Below, in pieces: positions 32,136 through 39,908 of a stretch of DNA of 64,000 nt (the first letter of the stretch is position 1; each line of letters starts with the position of its first letter). Location: assembly GCF_902829255.1 (NCBI RefSeq), contig NZ_CADEPK010000030.1:1-64000 (forward strand), written 5' to 3'. The notes under the pieces were generated by a model. That model did not search any database. It was not told the origin of the DNA and worked only from the letters and a program-made list of their open reading frames with translations. The position numbers and the translations under genes are program-made. The stretch comes from Metabacillus niabensis (GTDB taxonomy: Bacteria > Bacillota > Bacilli > Bacillales > Bacillaceae).

Positions 32136-32283
32136 GATTCTATCCCCTTCCCTAATATGGAAATCTTTCACTTAATTAATTCTCCTCTATTCGATATTTT
32201 CCTTTAATGAAAATGAATCGGATTATTCTAATAGGTAATATTAAAGTTAAACTACAAGAAATAAGGAAAGTGGAGGGACTAAA

Positions 32284-32898
32284 ATGGCAAGAAAGAAAGA
32301 TAAATTCTTTACTCACTTAACAGGGATATCAGCCAATTTAAAGGAAAGTGCAAATTACTTTGCCGACTATAAATTGAAGAATGCGAATGACCTTAAAATC
32401 TTTTCTGAAAAAATGAAGGAATTTGAATCAAAGGGAGATACGTTAGTACATGAGGTGACAAAGGATCTACATAACGCTTTTATTACATCTATTGAACGAG
32501 AAGATATTCTGACGTTAACAATGAATTTAGATGATATTTTAGACGGTATCGAACATACAGCTTCATTATTTGAAATGTATTCTGTCTTGGAAGTTGATGA
32601 ATATATGAATAAGTTTGTCGAAGCAATTAAGAAATGTGTAGATGAAATTGATAAGGCGATCGAGCTCCTTTCTGCAAAAAAATTGCTTGCTATAAGAGAA
32701 CATGCGATTAAGGTTAGAGAGTTAGAATCAAAATGTGACGAATTGCTACGCAGTTCCATTAAACATTTATTTGAGGTAGAAAAGGATCCAATCAAAATCA
32801 TTCAATATAAAGAAATTTATGAGGATTTAGAGGAAATAGCAGACTTTTGCCAAACAGTCGCTAATACGTTTGAATCAATTATTATGAAAAACGCATAG
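32284..32898 (+). CDS. ykaA: DUF47 (PhoU-like) protein YkaA
   Basis: The 204-aa all-helical protein has DUF47 signatures: FFTHLTGISANLKESANYFADY at the start, ESKGDTLVHEVTKDLHNAFITSIEREDIL (helix pair, about 48-76), LDDILDGIEHTASLFEMY, and the second repeat LESKCDELLRSSIKHLF. DUF47 proteins resemble PhoU and are usually encoded beside Pit phosphate transporters, which they modulate. The pit gene follows after 46 bases, as in B. subtilis ykaA-pit. Confidence 0.92.
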   Translation: MARKKDKFFTHLTGISANLKESANYFADYKLKNANDLKIFSEKMKEFESKGDTLVHEVTKDLHNAFITSIEREDILTLTMNLDDILDGIEHTASLFEMYSVLEVDEYMNKFVEAIKKCVDEIDKAIELLSAKKLLAIREHAIKVRELESKCDELLRSSIKHLFEVEKDPIKIIQYKEIYEDLEEIADFCQTVANTFESIIMKNA

Positions 32899-32944
32899 CG
32901 CTCCCACATACTACGACACAATCTAACTGTTAGTGGAGGTTCAA

Positions 32945-33931
32945 ATGACAATTATTGTTATCATCCTTATACTTGCATTAATCTTTGAGTTCATTAATGG
33001 GTTTCATGATACAGCAAACGCGATTGCGATGTCTGTATCAACAAGAGCATTATCCCCTCGATTTGCGGTTATTTATGCTGGGGTCTTAAATTTCATCGGT
33101 GCTTTAGTATCACAAGCAGTTGCCAAATCAATCGGGGGAAAAATCGCTGATCCCTTTCAAATTGAAAACGGCTTATACATTGTGATCGCAGCGTTAATTG
33201 CAGCAATTTTTTGGAATCTTTTCACATGGTATTATGGGATTCCATCTTCATCCTCTCATACATTAATTGGTTCTGTCGCTGGAGCTGTTATTTTCGGCTC
33301 TGGGCTTAACTCAATTAATTGGCAAGGATTTACCGATATTATTCAAGCGCTCATTATTTCGCCATTTTTAGCCTTTGGCGTTGGTTTTGTTCTGATGAAA
33401 ATATTAGCCCTTTTATTAAAAAATTTAAACCCTCATCGCGCAACACGTGGCTTACGCGGCTTTCAAATTGTTGCTTCAGGTTTAGCTGCCTATTCTCATG
33501 GCGGAAATGACGGGCAAAAAACGATGGGGATTATTGTTTTTGCTTTAGTTGCCGGTGGGTTCCAATCGACATTAGATGTACCATTTTGGGTTCAGGTTAC
33601 GTGTGCTGCGACTATCGGGCTTGGAACAATGATTGGTGGGATGCGGATTATCAAAACAGTTGCAAAGAAAATCTTCAAGGTGCAGCCAATAAATGGATTT
33701 GCAGCTGATTTATCATCATTCGCAGTCTTACAAGGTGCGACGATGCTTGGCTTACCTGTATCGACGACACATGTGTCATCCTCTTCAATCTTAGGTGTTG
33801 GTTCAGCTAAGCGTTTCCGTGGTGTAAATTGGGGGGTCGCAATAAGAATTGTGACAACATGGGTCATTACCCTTCCAATATCAGCGTTAATCGCAGGGCT
33901 CATTATAACAATTATCAATTTTTTCTTATAG
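32945..33931 (+). CDS. pit: low-affinity inorganic phosphate transporter Pit
   Basis: Pit transporters import metal-phosphate with protons. The 328-aa protein has the duplicated PiT signature: FEFINGFHDTANAIAMSVSTRAL (about 12-34) and AYSHGGNDGQKTMGIIV in the second half (about 178-194), plus PSSSSHTLIGSVAGA and LPVSTTHVSSSSILGVG. About ten membrane segments. The ATG at 32945 follows a GTGGAGG site; the upstream in-frame GTG overlaps that site. It forms an operon with ykaA. Confidence 0.93.
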   Translation: MTIIVIILILALIFEFINGFHDTANAIAMSVSTRALSPRFAVIYAGVLNFIGALVSQAVAKSIGGKIADPFQIENGLYIVIAALIAAIFWNLFTWYYGIPSSSSHTLIGSVAGAVIFGSGLNSINWQGFTDIIQALIISPFLAFGVGFVLMKILALLLKNLNPHRATRGLRGFQIVASGLAAYSHGGNDGQKTMGIIVFALVAGGFQSTLDVPFWVQVTCAATIGLGTMIGGMRIIKTVAKKIFKVQPINGFAADLSSFAVLQGATMLGLPVSTTHVSSSSILGVGSAKRFRGVNWGVAIRIVTTWVITLPISALIAGLIITIINFFL

Positions 33932-33975
33932 AACAAATAAAGTGTGGGACTGTCTGAAAGTGTCTCTTCCAACAA

Positions 33976-34014
33976 ACAAAAAGGGGCTCGCCTCATTTTT
34001 TTAGGCAGCCCCTT
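33976..34014. terminator. terminator between pit and yfmR
   Basis: AAGGGGCT (33981-33988) with GCCT pairs with AGGC and AGCCCCTT (34007-34014). The minus strand shows TTTTTG after the stem (plus A run 33976-33982), so it mainly serves yfmR, but it lies between convergent genes and may stop both. Confidence 0.8.
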
Positions 34015-34025
34015 CTATATGTTTT

Positions 34026-35915
34026 TTATCCTTGTTCGATTTCTTCAACGAGTAATGATAGCTCTTCCCAACGTTCCATCGTCTCTTCTAACTTTTTGTC
34101 AACCTCTTCTTGCTCCTTATACAGCTCTTGTACCTTTCCGAAATCACTTCCGGCATCAGCAATTTCCTGTTCAAGTTGTTCCTTCCTCTGCTCAAGTCCT
34201 GCAATCACATCTTCAATTTGCTCCCATTCCTGCTGCTCCTTGTAGCTTAACCGTTTCTTCTTCTCCTTTTTATGAGAAGGCTTTTCTTTAGGAGTTTCCT
34301 TTTCCTGCATCATTTCCTTAAGCCTTGCATCCTCCATATAATCCGTGTAGCTGCCTTGGAAACGGCGAATTTGTCCGTTTTGTTCAAACACGATTAAATG
34401 TTCGACAACGCGATCCAAGAAATATCTATCATGGGAAACAGTTAATACAACACCTGGAAATTGATCAAGATAATCCTCTAACACACTTAATGTTTGTGTA
34501 TCAAGATCATTTGTCGGTTCATCAAGGAAAAGTACATTCGGTTCCTCCATTAACACCTTTAACAAATAAAGACGTCTTCTTTCTCCTCCAGACAATTTAC
34601 GAATATATGTCCATTGAGCTGAGCGTGGGAATAGGAATCGTTCTAGCATTTGCTCAGCTGTTATAATCTGCCCGTCAAGCGTATGAACAATTTCAGCTGT
34701 TTCCTTAATATATTCCACAACGCGAAGATTCTCATCCATCTCCTCATGCTCTTGCGTATAAAAGCCAATTTTGACTGTTTCACCGACTTCAATCGTTCCT
34801 TGATCAGCAGGAATTCTCCCCGCAATAATATTTAATAGCGTTGATTTTCCGCTGCCATTCGGTCCAATGATCCCTAAACGTTCACCAGGTGTTACTAAAT
34901 AGCTAAAGTCTGAAATTAATGTCTTTCCATCATACGATTTTGAAATATGCTCAAGCTCAATAACCTTTTTCCCTAGGCGCGTTGAGCCAATTGCAAAATC
35001 TAAATCCTTTTTAGCTGCAGGTCCCTTCTGTTCCTTAAGCTCTTCAAATCGGTCAATTCGCGCCTTCTGTTTTGTCGAACGCGCCTTTGCTCCACGTCTA
35101 ATCCACGCAAGCTCTCGTCTTAATAGATTTTGTCTCTTTGTTTCAGCTTGCTCCGCATTCGTTTCGCGCTCTGCCTTTTTCTCTAAGAAAACCTCATAGT
35201 TCCCCGAATATGTGTAAAGCTTTCCTTGATCAAGCTCAAATATTTGATTTGTTACACGATTTAAGAAATAACGATCATGTGTAATCAAAAGGATTGAACC
35301 TCTATACCCAGCAAGAAACCCTTCAAGCCACTCAATCGTTTCATTATCTAAATGGTTTGTTGGCTCATCTAAAATTAATAAATCAGCTGGTTGAATAAGC
35401 GCCTTTGCAATTGCAACCCGTTTTTTTTGCCCACCTGATAAATGCGTTACTTGCTTAGAAAAATCAGTAATCCCTAGCTTTGTTAACACCGTTTTTGCTA
35501 CCGTGTTCGCTTCCCACGCATCTTGCTCATCCATCTTTTGCTGCATTTGCATCAAATACTTTAGCTTTGCTTCATTTTCTGGATCTAACTCTAGCTCTGA
35601 TAAGGCAAGCTCATACTCTCGCATTACCTTCATGATTTCGGCATCACCATAATAAATTTGCTCAAGAACTGTTAGTCCTTCCGTTAATTCCGGGTCCTGT
35701 GGTAAATACTCAACTCTCATCGAATTTGCATGGGTAATTTCCCCCTCATCCGCTGATTCAATCCGAGCGATTACCTTCAACAAAGTCGATTTCCCTGTTC
35801 CGTTAACCCCGATTAGGCCAATTCGTTGCTTTTCTTCAATCGTAAACGAAATATGATCGAACAAAACCTTGTCCCCATATGTTTTATATAAATTTTCAAC
35901 TTGTAATATGCTCAT
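34026..35915 (-). CDS. yfmR: ABC-F family ATPase YfmR
   Basis: ABC-F proteins act on ribosomes, not in membranes. The 629-aa protein has two ATPase domains: Walker A GVNGTGKST (about 37-45), signature LSGGQKKR and LDEPTNHLD; then GPNGSGKST, LSGGERRR and LDEPTNDLD. Between them lies the charged P-site linker (RRGAKARSTKQKARIDRFEEL). A C-terminal coiled coil (about 545-629) ends the protein. Length matches B. subtilis YfmR (628-629 aa), shown genetically to overlap with EF-P in relieving ribosome stalls. No attached resistance-type leader is evident. Confidence 0.9.
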   Translation of the reverse strand: MSILQVENLYKTYGDKVLFDHISFTIEEKQRIGLIGVNGTGKSTLLKVIARIESADEGEITHANSMRVEYLPQDPELTEGLTVLEQIYYGDAEIMKVMREYELALSELELDPENEAKLKYLMQMQQKMDEQDAWEANTVAKTVLTKLGITDFSKQVTHLSGGQKKRVAIAKALIQPADLLILDEPTNHLDNETIEWLEGFLAGYRGSILLITHDRYFLNRVTNQIFELDQGKLYTYSGNYEVFLEKKAERETNAEQAETKRQNLLRRELAWIRRGAKARSTKQKARIDRFEELKEQKGPAAKKDLDFAIGSTRLGKKVIELEHISKSYDGKTLISDFSYLVTPGERLGIIGPNGSGKSTLLNIIAGRIPADQGTIEVGETVKIGFYTQEHEEMDENLRVVEYIKETAEIVHTLDGQIITAEQMLERFLFPRSAQWTYIRKLSGGERRRLYLLKVLMEEPNVLFLDEPTNDLDTQTLSVLEDYLDQFPGVVLTVSHDRYFLDRVVEHLIVFEQNGQIRRFQGSYTDYMEDARLKEMMQEKETPKEKPSHKKEKKKRLSYKEQQEWEQIEDVIAGLEQRKEQLEQEIADAGSDFGKVQELYKEQEEVDKKLEETMERWEELSLLVEEIEQG

Positions 35916-36093
35916 TTTTTATCCAATCCTTCATTACAGTATGTTCCTATTGTAAAGCAAAATAGGGATCAAATGCTACGATAAGCGATTTACAAATATA
36001 TCAAGTCATCTATTACAGTTTTTATAAATACAACCAAAGGCATGTTTTAAAGCATTTCCCCAAAATAATTGTATAAAAACAGTTAGAATCTTG

Positions 36094-36153
36094 TTGATTT
36101 TTCCATTTTCCCCATATACAATTTAACTGTACTAATAATATTAATACAGTTAA
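36094..36153 (+). promoter_or_regulatory. promoter and 31-bp palindromic operator of the GntR-ABC operon
   Basis: TTGATT (36094-36099) and TACAAT (36117-36122) are 17 bases apart. Directly after the -10 box lies a 31-bp palindrome (36123-36153): TTAACTGTA, one mismatch, TAATA, a central A, TATTA, the mismatch, TACAGTTAA. A repressor here would cover the transcript start. The YtrA-type GntR protein encoded 17 bp downstream is the likely ligand. Confidence 0.85.
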
Positions 36154-36170
36154 TACAAAGGGGGTTACTC

Positions 36171-36590
36171 ATGTTTCAATTAGATGTGAGGAGCAGAAAA
36201 CCCATATATGAACAATTAGTAGACAAAATTAAAGAATTAATTATTAATCAAATTTTAAAGCCTGATGAACAATTACCATCAGTTCGAGTGCTCTCAAGTC
36301 AATTAACCGTTAACCCTAATACAATTCAACGCGCTTATCGCGAGCTAGAACAACAAGGCTATATTTATTCGATTAAAGGAAAAGGCAATTTTGTTTCAAA
36401 AATTAACATTGTATCAAATGAACAAAAATTAACAGAGCTAAAAATAGATATCCAAAAACTAATTGCAGAAGCCATTTACCTTGGACTAACAAAAGAAGAC
36501 CTATATGAAATCTATGAAAAGGCACACCCGAATAAGAAAAGCGGAAGTGCCTCGTTCAGCCCCGACAAGCATAAGACGCAAATGAAATAA
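36171..36590 (+). CDS. GntR-family regulator, YtrA subfamily
   Basis: The 139-aa protein has the YtrA-type short form: winged helix with RKPIYEQLVDKIKELIINQIL, DEQLPSVRVLSSQLTVNPNTIQRAYRELEQQGYIY (about 36-71) and KGKGNFVSKI, then only a short helical dimerisation tail (about 85-120). YtrA members repress the adjacent ABC transporter operon. Here the ABC ATPase and permease genes follow, and the promoter carries a 31-bp palindrome. YtrA in B. subtilis responds to cell-wall antibiotics; the inducer here is not known. Confidence 0.9.
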   Translation: MFQLDVRSRKPIYEQLVDKIKELIINQILKPDEQLPSVRVLSSQLTVNPNTIQRAYRELEQQGYIYSIKGKGNFVSKINIVSNEQKLTELKIDIQKLIAEAIYLGLTKEDLYEIYEKAHPNKKSGSASFSPDKHKTQMK

Positions 36591-36671
36591 AGGTGTTCTT
36601 TACCCGAGGAGCAAAAATCAAAAAAATGGTAAATCCATCATTTAACATTTAAAACAAAAGGGGATAAACAT

Positions 36672-37574
36672 ATGATCGAAGTTCATTCCGTTAGTAAAAG
36701 TTATCAACAACACCATGCTGTTAACGACCTTTCATTAACAGTGAAAAAGGGCTCTATCTATGGATTACTCGGTTCAAATGGGGCTGGGAAAACTTCTTTA
36801 CTAAAAATAATTGCTGGGATTAACCGCCAAGATTCCGGGACGATAAAAATTGAAAATCAAATCGCTTATGAAAATATCGCTGTAAAGAAACGGACGATTT
36901 TCATCCCAGATGTTCTTTACTTCTTTCCGCAAACAACGGTCAAGCAAATGGCTGCACAATATAAAGAATTTTATCCAAATTGGAATGAGCAACGCTTTGA
37001 ACAATTGAAGCAAGCCTTTGCGATTGATGTCACTCGCAAGGTCAATCGCTTATCAAAAGGGATGAAGCGCCAGGTTGCTTTTTGGTTAGCACTTTCCGCT
37101 ATGCCAGATTATCTCATATTAGATGAGCCAATTGATGGCCTTGATCCGGTCATGAGGAAAAAAATTAAAAACCTTTTATTTCAGGATGTAGCAGAACGTG
37201 AGATGACAGTCCTCATTTCCTCCCATAACCTTCGGGAAATTGAAGATTTATGTGATCATGTCGGAATTATGCATGAAGGGAAAATTATCGTTGAAAAGGA
37301 AATTGATGATTTAAAATCAGATACCCATAAAATTCAAATTGCCTTATCAGACCCAACACATGAAGAGCATTTGTTAAACCAATTACATATTCTCCATCAA
37401 GAAAAACGCGGCAGTGTGTTACTTTTAATCGTCAAAGGCAATGAAGACAAAATTAAAAAGGTTATTCAATCGACTGAGGTCATTCTTTTTGATTTATTAC
37501 CGCTAACATTAGAAGAAATCTTTATCTATGAAATGGAGGATGTCGGCTATGAAATCGAAGAAATCCTTCTTTAA
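36672..37574 (+). CDS. ABC transporter ATP-binding protein (YtrB-like)
   Basis: The 300-aa ATPase has Walker A GSNGAGKTS (about 35-43), a Q-loop region near FFPQTT, signature RLSKGMKRQ (about 129-137), Walker B LILDEPIDGLD and H-loop SSHNLREIEDL. A C-terminal extension of about 90 residues follows. The order GntR-ATPase-large permease is that of YtrA-regulated operons. Its last 26 bases overlap the permease gene, so the two are translationally coupled. Confidence 0.9.
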   Translation: MIEVHSVSKSYQQHHAVNDLSLTVKKGSIYGLLGSNGAGKTSLLKIIAGINRQDSGTIKIENQIAYENIAVKKRTIFIPDVLYFFPQTTVKQMAAQYKEFYPNWNEQRFEQLKQAFAIDVTRKVNRLSKGMKRQVAFWLALSAMPDYLILDEPIDGLDPVMRKKIKNLLFQDVAEREMTVLISSHNLREIEDLCDHVGIMHEGKIIVEKEIDDLKSDTHKIQIALSDPTHEEHLLNQLHILHQEKRGSVLLLIVKGNEDKIKKVIQSTEVILFDLLPLTLEEIFIYEMEDVGYEIEEILL

Positions 37575-39552
37575 TATGAGCATAATTAAACAAGACTTTA
37601 GACAAAATGGATGGATTGGCATTGCCTATTTATTATGCCTTCTTTTCGCTGTACCCTTAGAAATCCTGCAATTATCGTCACAGGAATATGTCATATTTAA
37701 GGATTATCAAAATTACTTTTTTATCAATACAGATTTACAAATCATCTTTTTATTTATAATTCCGGTTGCAGCAGGGCTACTTTTGTTTCGATATATTCAA
37801 AATGAAGCATCCGTTGATATGATCCATAGCCTGCCAATACGAAGAGAAGCCATCTTTTTTAACCACCTTATAAGTGGATTGTTATTATTGATTCTTCCTG
37901 TAATCATAACTTCGATTACAACCTTTTTTGTAACAAAATCTGTTAAGGAGTTTAATTCAATCTTAACAGGCTCTGAGCTTCTTTCATGGACAGGGATTTA
38001 TTTACTTATGACCTGCTTATTATTTAGCATCACGATCACAATAGGTATGATGACTGGGATGAGTAGTGCGCAAGCGATTCTTACGTATATATTTTTGTTC
38101 CTCCCAGTTGGTTTAGTAACGTTGATCATTTATAATTTTTCCTTTTTACTATACGGCTTTTCTTCAGCTTTTATTGAGAAGAAAATTGAATATTTATCTT
38201 TATTCATTAGATATCTCAATATTAACAGTTATGATATGCCCTTTACTGCTAAGGAAATTTTGATCTATTCCTTAATTACAATAATCCTTATCTTCATCGG
38301 TCTCATGCTTTATAAGGCTCGTCATTTAGAAAGAGCAACAGATGTTATTGTCTTTCCATTGTTAAGACCTATTTTCAAATATGGAATGACTCTGTGCAGC
38401 ATGCTATTAGGAGGTACTTATTTTTATAGTACGACGAACGGAGTATGGGGTTGGCTTATCTTTGGATATATTAGCGGTGCGTTCTTAGGCTATATCATCG
38501 CTGAAATGATTCTGCAAAAATCTTGGAGAATCTTTCATATCCGAGCCTTTACTGGGTTAATCGGCTTTAGTATTATCGTCATTATTATTTTAGGTGTAAT
38601 AAAAACGGATTTACTAAATTTTGAAAAGAAAATTCCTAGTCTAGACGAGGTAAGTGAAGTTTATTTTGGAAATAGCTATCTATTAAACGATTTTCTTGAT
38701 TATAAAGACTATGATATCTTTTCAAAATCAAAGGAGTATATTGAAGCTGTAAGAAATCTCCATCAATCGATTATTGAAGATAAAGAGTTTATTCTATCAA
38801 AACGCAATGACAGTTCTTTAAATTCACAAGACATGATAATCGCCTATCGCTTAGAAAATGGGAAGATTCTTTCTCGGGAATACAACCTCCCGTTACAGTT
38901 TCTAGAAGATGAGCTAAAGCCAATAATGGACTCTAAAGAATACAAGAAAAGTCTTCCTGAATTTTTACAATTGCAGAATGAAACTCGAAGTATAGAATTC
39001 GAATCAAATGATCCGATTGCAAAACAAATTGTCATTAATGATAAAAAAGAAATAAAAGAACTCAAACAAATACTAGAGGAAGAATTGCTTAATATGACAG
39101 TTGATGATTTCCTATCACCATCACCAGCATGGGGCTATATTACCTTAAACGGAACACAAATCTTTGAAAACTCTCCATTATCTGGTTACCCGATCGATTG
39201 GCTCAAATCATTTAATCATCTCTCCAGCTGGCTTGATAAACATGGATACTTATCAGATGCACATATTAACATAAACCATATTAAACAAGCCCAAGTAACA
39301 ATGGTAGACGAAAACTTAGATGAGCTTGAAATCTATGACATTGAAGAAATTTATCCAATGGGAGAAACAGTCCATACGATTACTGACAAGGCAGTCTTAA
39401 CTGAGCTACTTGAAAAGTCAATTGATTCTGTAGATTATCCGTCACAAAATAAGTACTATATTAAATTCACTTTAACAAATGGTACACATTGGTTTGTCAC
39501 GATTGCTAACGATCGAGTACCAAAAGAGGTAAGCAATTTGTTTAATCAATAA
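37549..39552 (+). CDS. ABC transporter permease with large extracytoplasmic domain (667 aa)
   Basis: The ATG at 37549 has a GGAGG site nine bases upstream, inside the ATPase gene. The N-terminal part has about nine membrane segments of the ABC-2 type (FRQNGWIGIAYLLCLLFAVPLEI; SVDMIHSLPIRREAIFFNHLISGLL). After the last segment (about 335-360) comes a soluble region of about 300 residues (FEKKIPSLDEVSEVYFGNSYL onward) that resembles no domain I recognise. It probably forms an exporter or envelope-stress transporter with the upstream ATPase. The soluble tail has no coils or cysteines. Confidence 0.82.
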   Translation: MKSKKSFFNMSIIKQDFRQNGWIGIAYLLCLLFAVPLEILQLSSQEYVIFKDYQNYFFINTDLQIIFLFIIPVAAGLLLFRYIQNEASVDMIHSLPIRREAIFFNHLISGLLLLILPVIITSITTFFVTKSVKEFNSILTGSELLSWTGIYLLMTCLLFSITITIGMMTGMSSAQAILTYIFLFLPVGLVTLIIYNFSFLLYGFSSAFIEKKIEYLSLFIRYLNINSYDMPFTAKEILIYSLITIILIFIGLMLYKARHLERATDVIVFPLLRPIFKYGMTLCSMLLGGTYFYSTTNGVWGWLIFGYISGAFLGYIIAEMILQKSWRIFHIRAFTGLIGFSIIVIIILGVIKTDLLNFEKKIPSLDEVSEVYFGNSYLLNDFLDYKDYDIFSKSKEYIEAVRNLHQSIIEDKEFILSKRNDSSLNSQDMIIAYRLENGKILSREYNLPLQFLEDELKPIMDSKEYKKSLPEFLQLQNETRSIEFESNDPIAKQIVINDKKEIKELKQILEEELLNMTVDDFLSPSPAWGYITLNGTQIFENSPLSGYPIDWLKSFNHLSSWLDKHGYLSDAHININHIKQAQVTMVDENLDELEIYDIEEIYPMGETVHTITDKAVLTELLEKSIDSVDYPSQNKYYIKFTLTNGTHWFVTIANDRVPKEVSNLFNQ

Positions 39553-39555
39553 CAC

Positions 39556-39600
39556 AAAGAGCTGCTCCCCCGAATCTATGAGGTGAGCAGCTCTTTTTTC
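39556..39600. terminator. intrinsic terminator shared by the ABC operon and the 51-aa gene
   Basis: AAAGAGCTGCTC (39556-39567) pairs perfectly with GAGCAGCTCTTT (39585-39596), followed by TTTT. It is four bases after the permease stop, and on the other strand just after the stop of the small gene ending at 39603. Confidence 0.92.
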
Positions 39601-39602
39601 GT

Positions 39603-39758
39603 TTATTTTTTGTTTGCTTGCTTTCCGCTTTTCTTTTGACTTTGATGTTCACTATTTCCTATTTGAAAGTCATTTCCTAGCTCAATATCATTTTTCCCTT
39701 GCTGTTTTTCAATTTGCTTATACGTCTGCTCCTTATTTTGCATTCCTTGATTTGACAT
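39603..39758 (-). CDS. 51-aa hydrophilic Gln/Lys/Asn-rich protein
   Basis: A short frame starts at an ATG 8 bases after AAGGAG. The product MSNQGMQNKEQTYKQIEKQQ... is hydrophilic, with no Cys, Trp or Pro, a central GNDIELGNDFQIG-like stretch and a Lys-rich end (QKKSGKQANKK). Its composition resembles small acid-soluble or other minor spore proteins, but I cannot match a named family. The shared terminator at 39556-39600 supports it being a separate transcript. Confidence 0.6.
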   Translation of the reverse strand: MSNQGMQNKEQTYKQIEKQQGKNDIELGNDFQIGNSEHQSQKKSGKQANKK

Positions 39759-39860
39759 ACGCCTCACTCCTTAAATGGTTTTCATCCTTACTATGTACAT
39801 CTTCTTCATTTCCATTCTTAAAATTTCACTGAAGCAATGCGAAAACAGCAAATCAAAAAA

Positions 39861-39907
39861 AGAGACTGCCTCAAAAATGTCTGTTTCCAGACTTTGAGGC
39901 AGCCTCT
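39861..39907 (-). terminator. intrinsic terminator of the DHOD-membrane fusion gene
   Basis: AGAGACTGCCTCAAA (39861-39875) pairs with TTTGAGGCAGCCTCT (39893-39907), with one mismatch, then a long T-run on the minus strand. It directly abuts the stop codon. Confidence 0.9.
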
Positions 39908-39908
39908 T

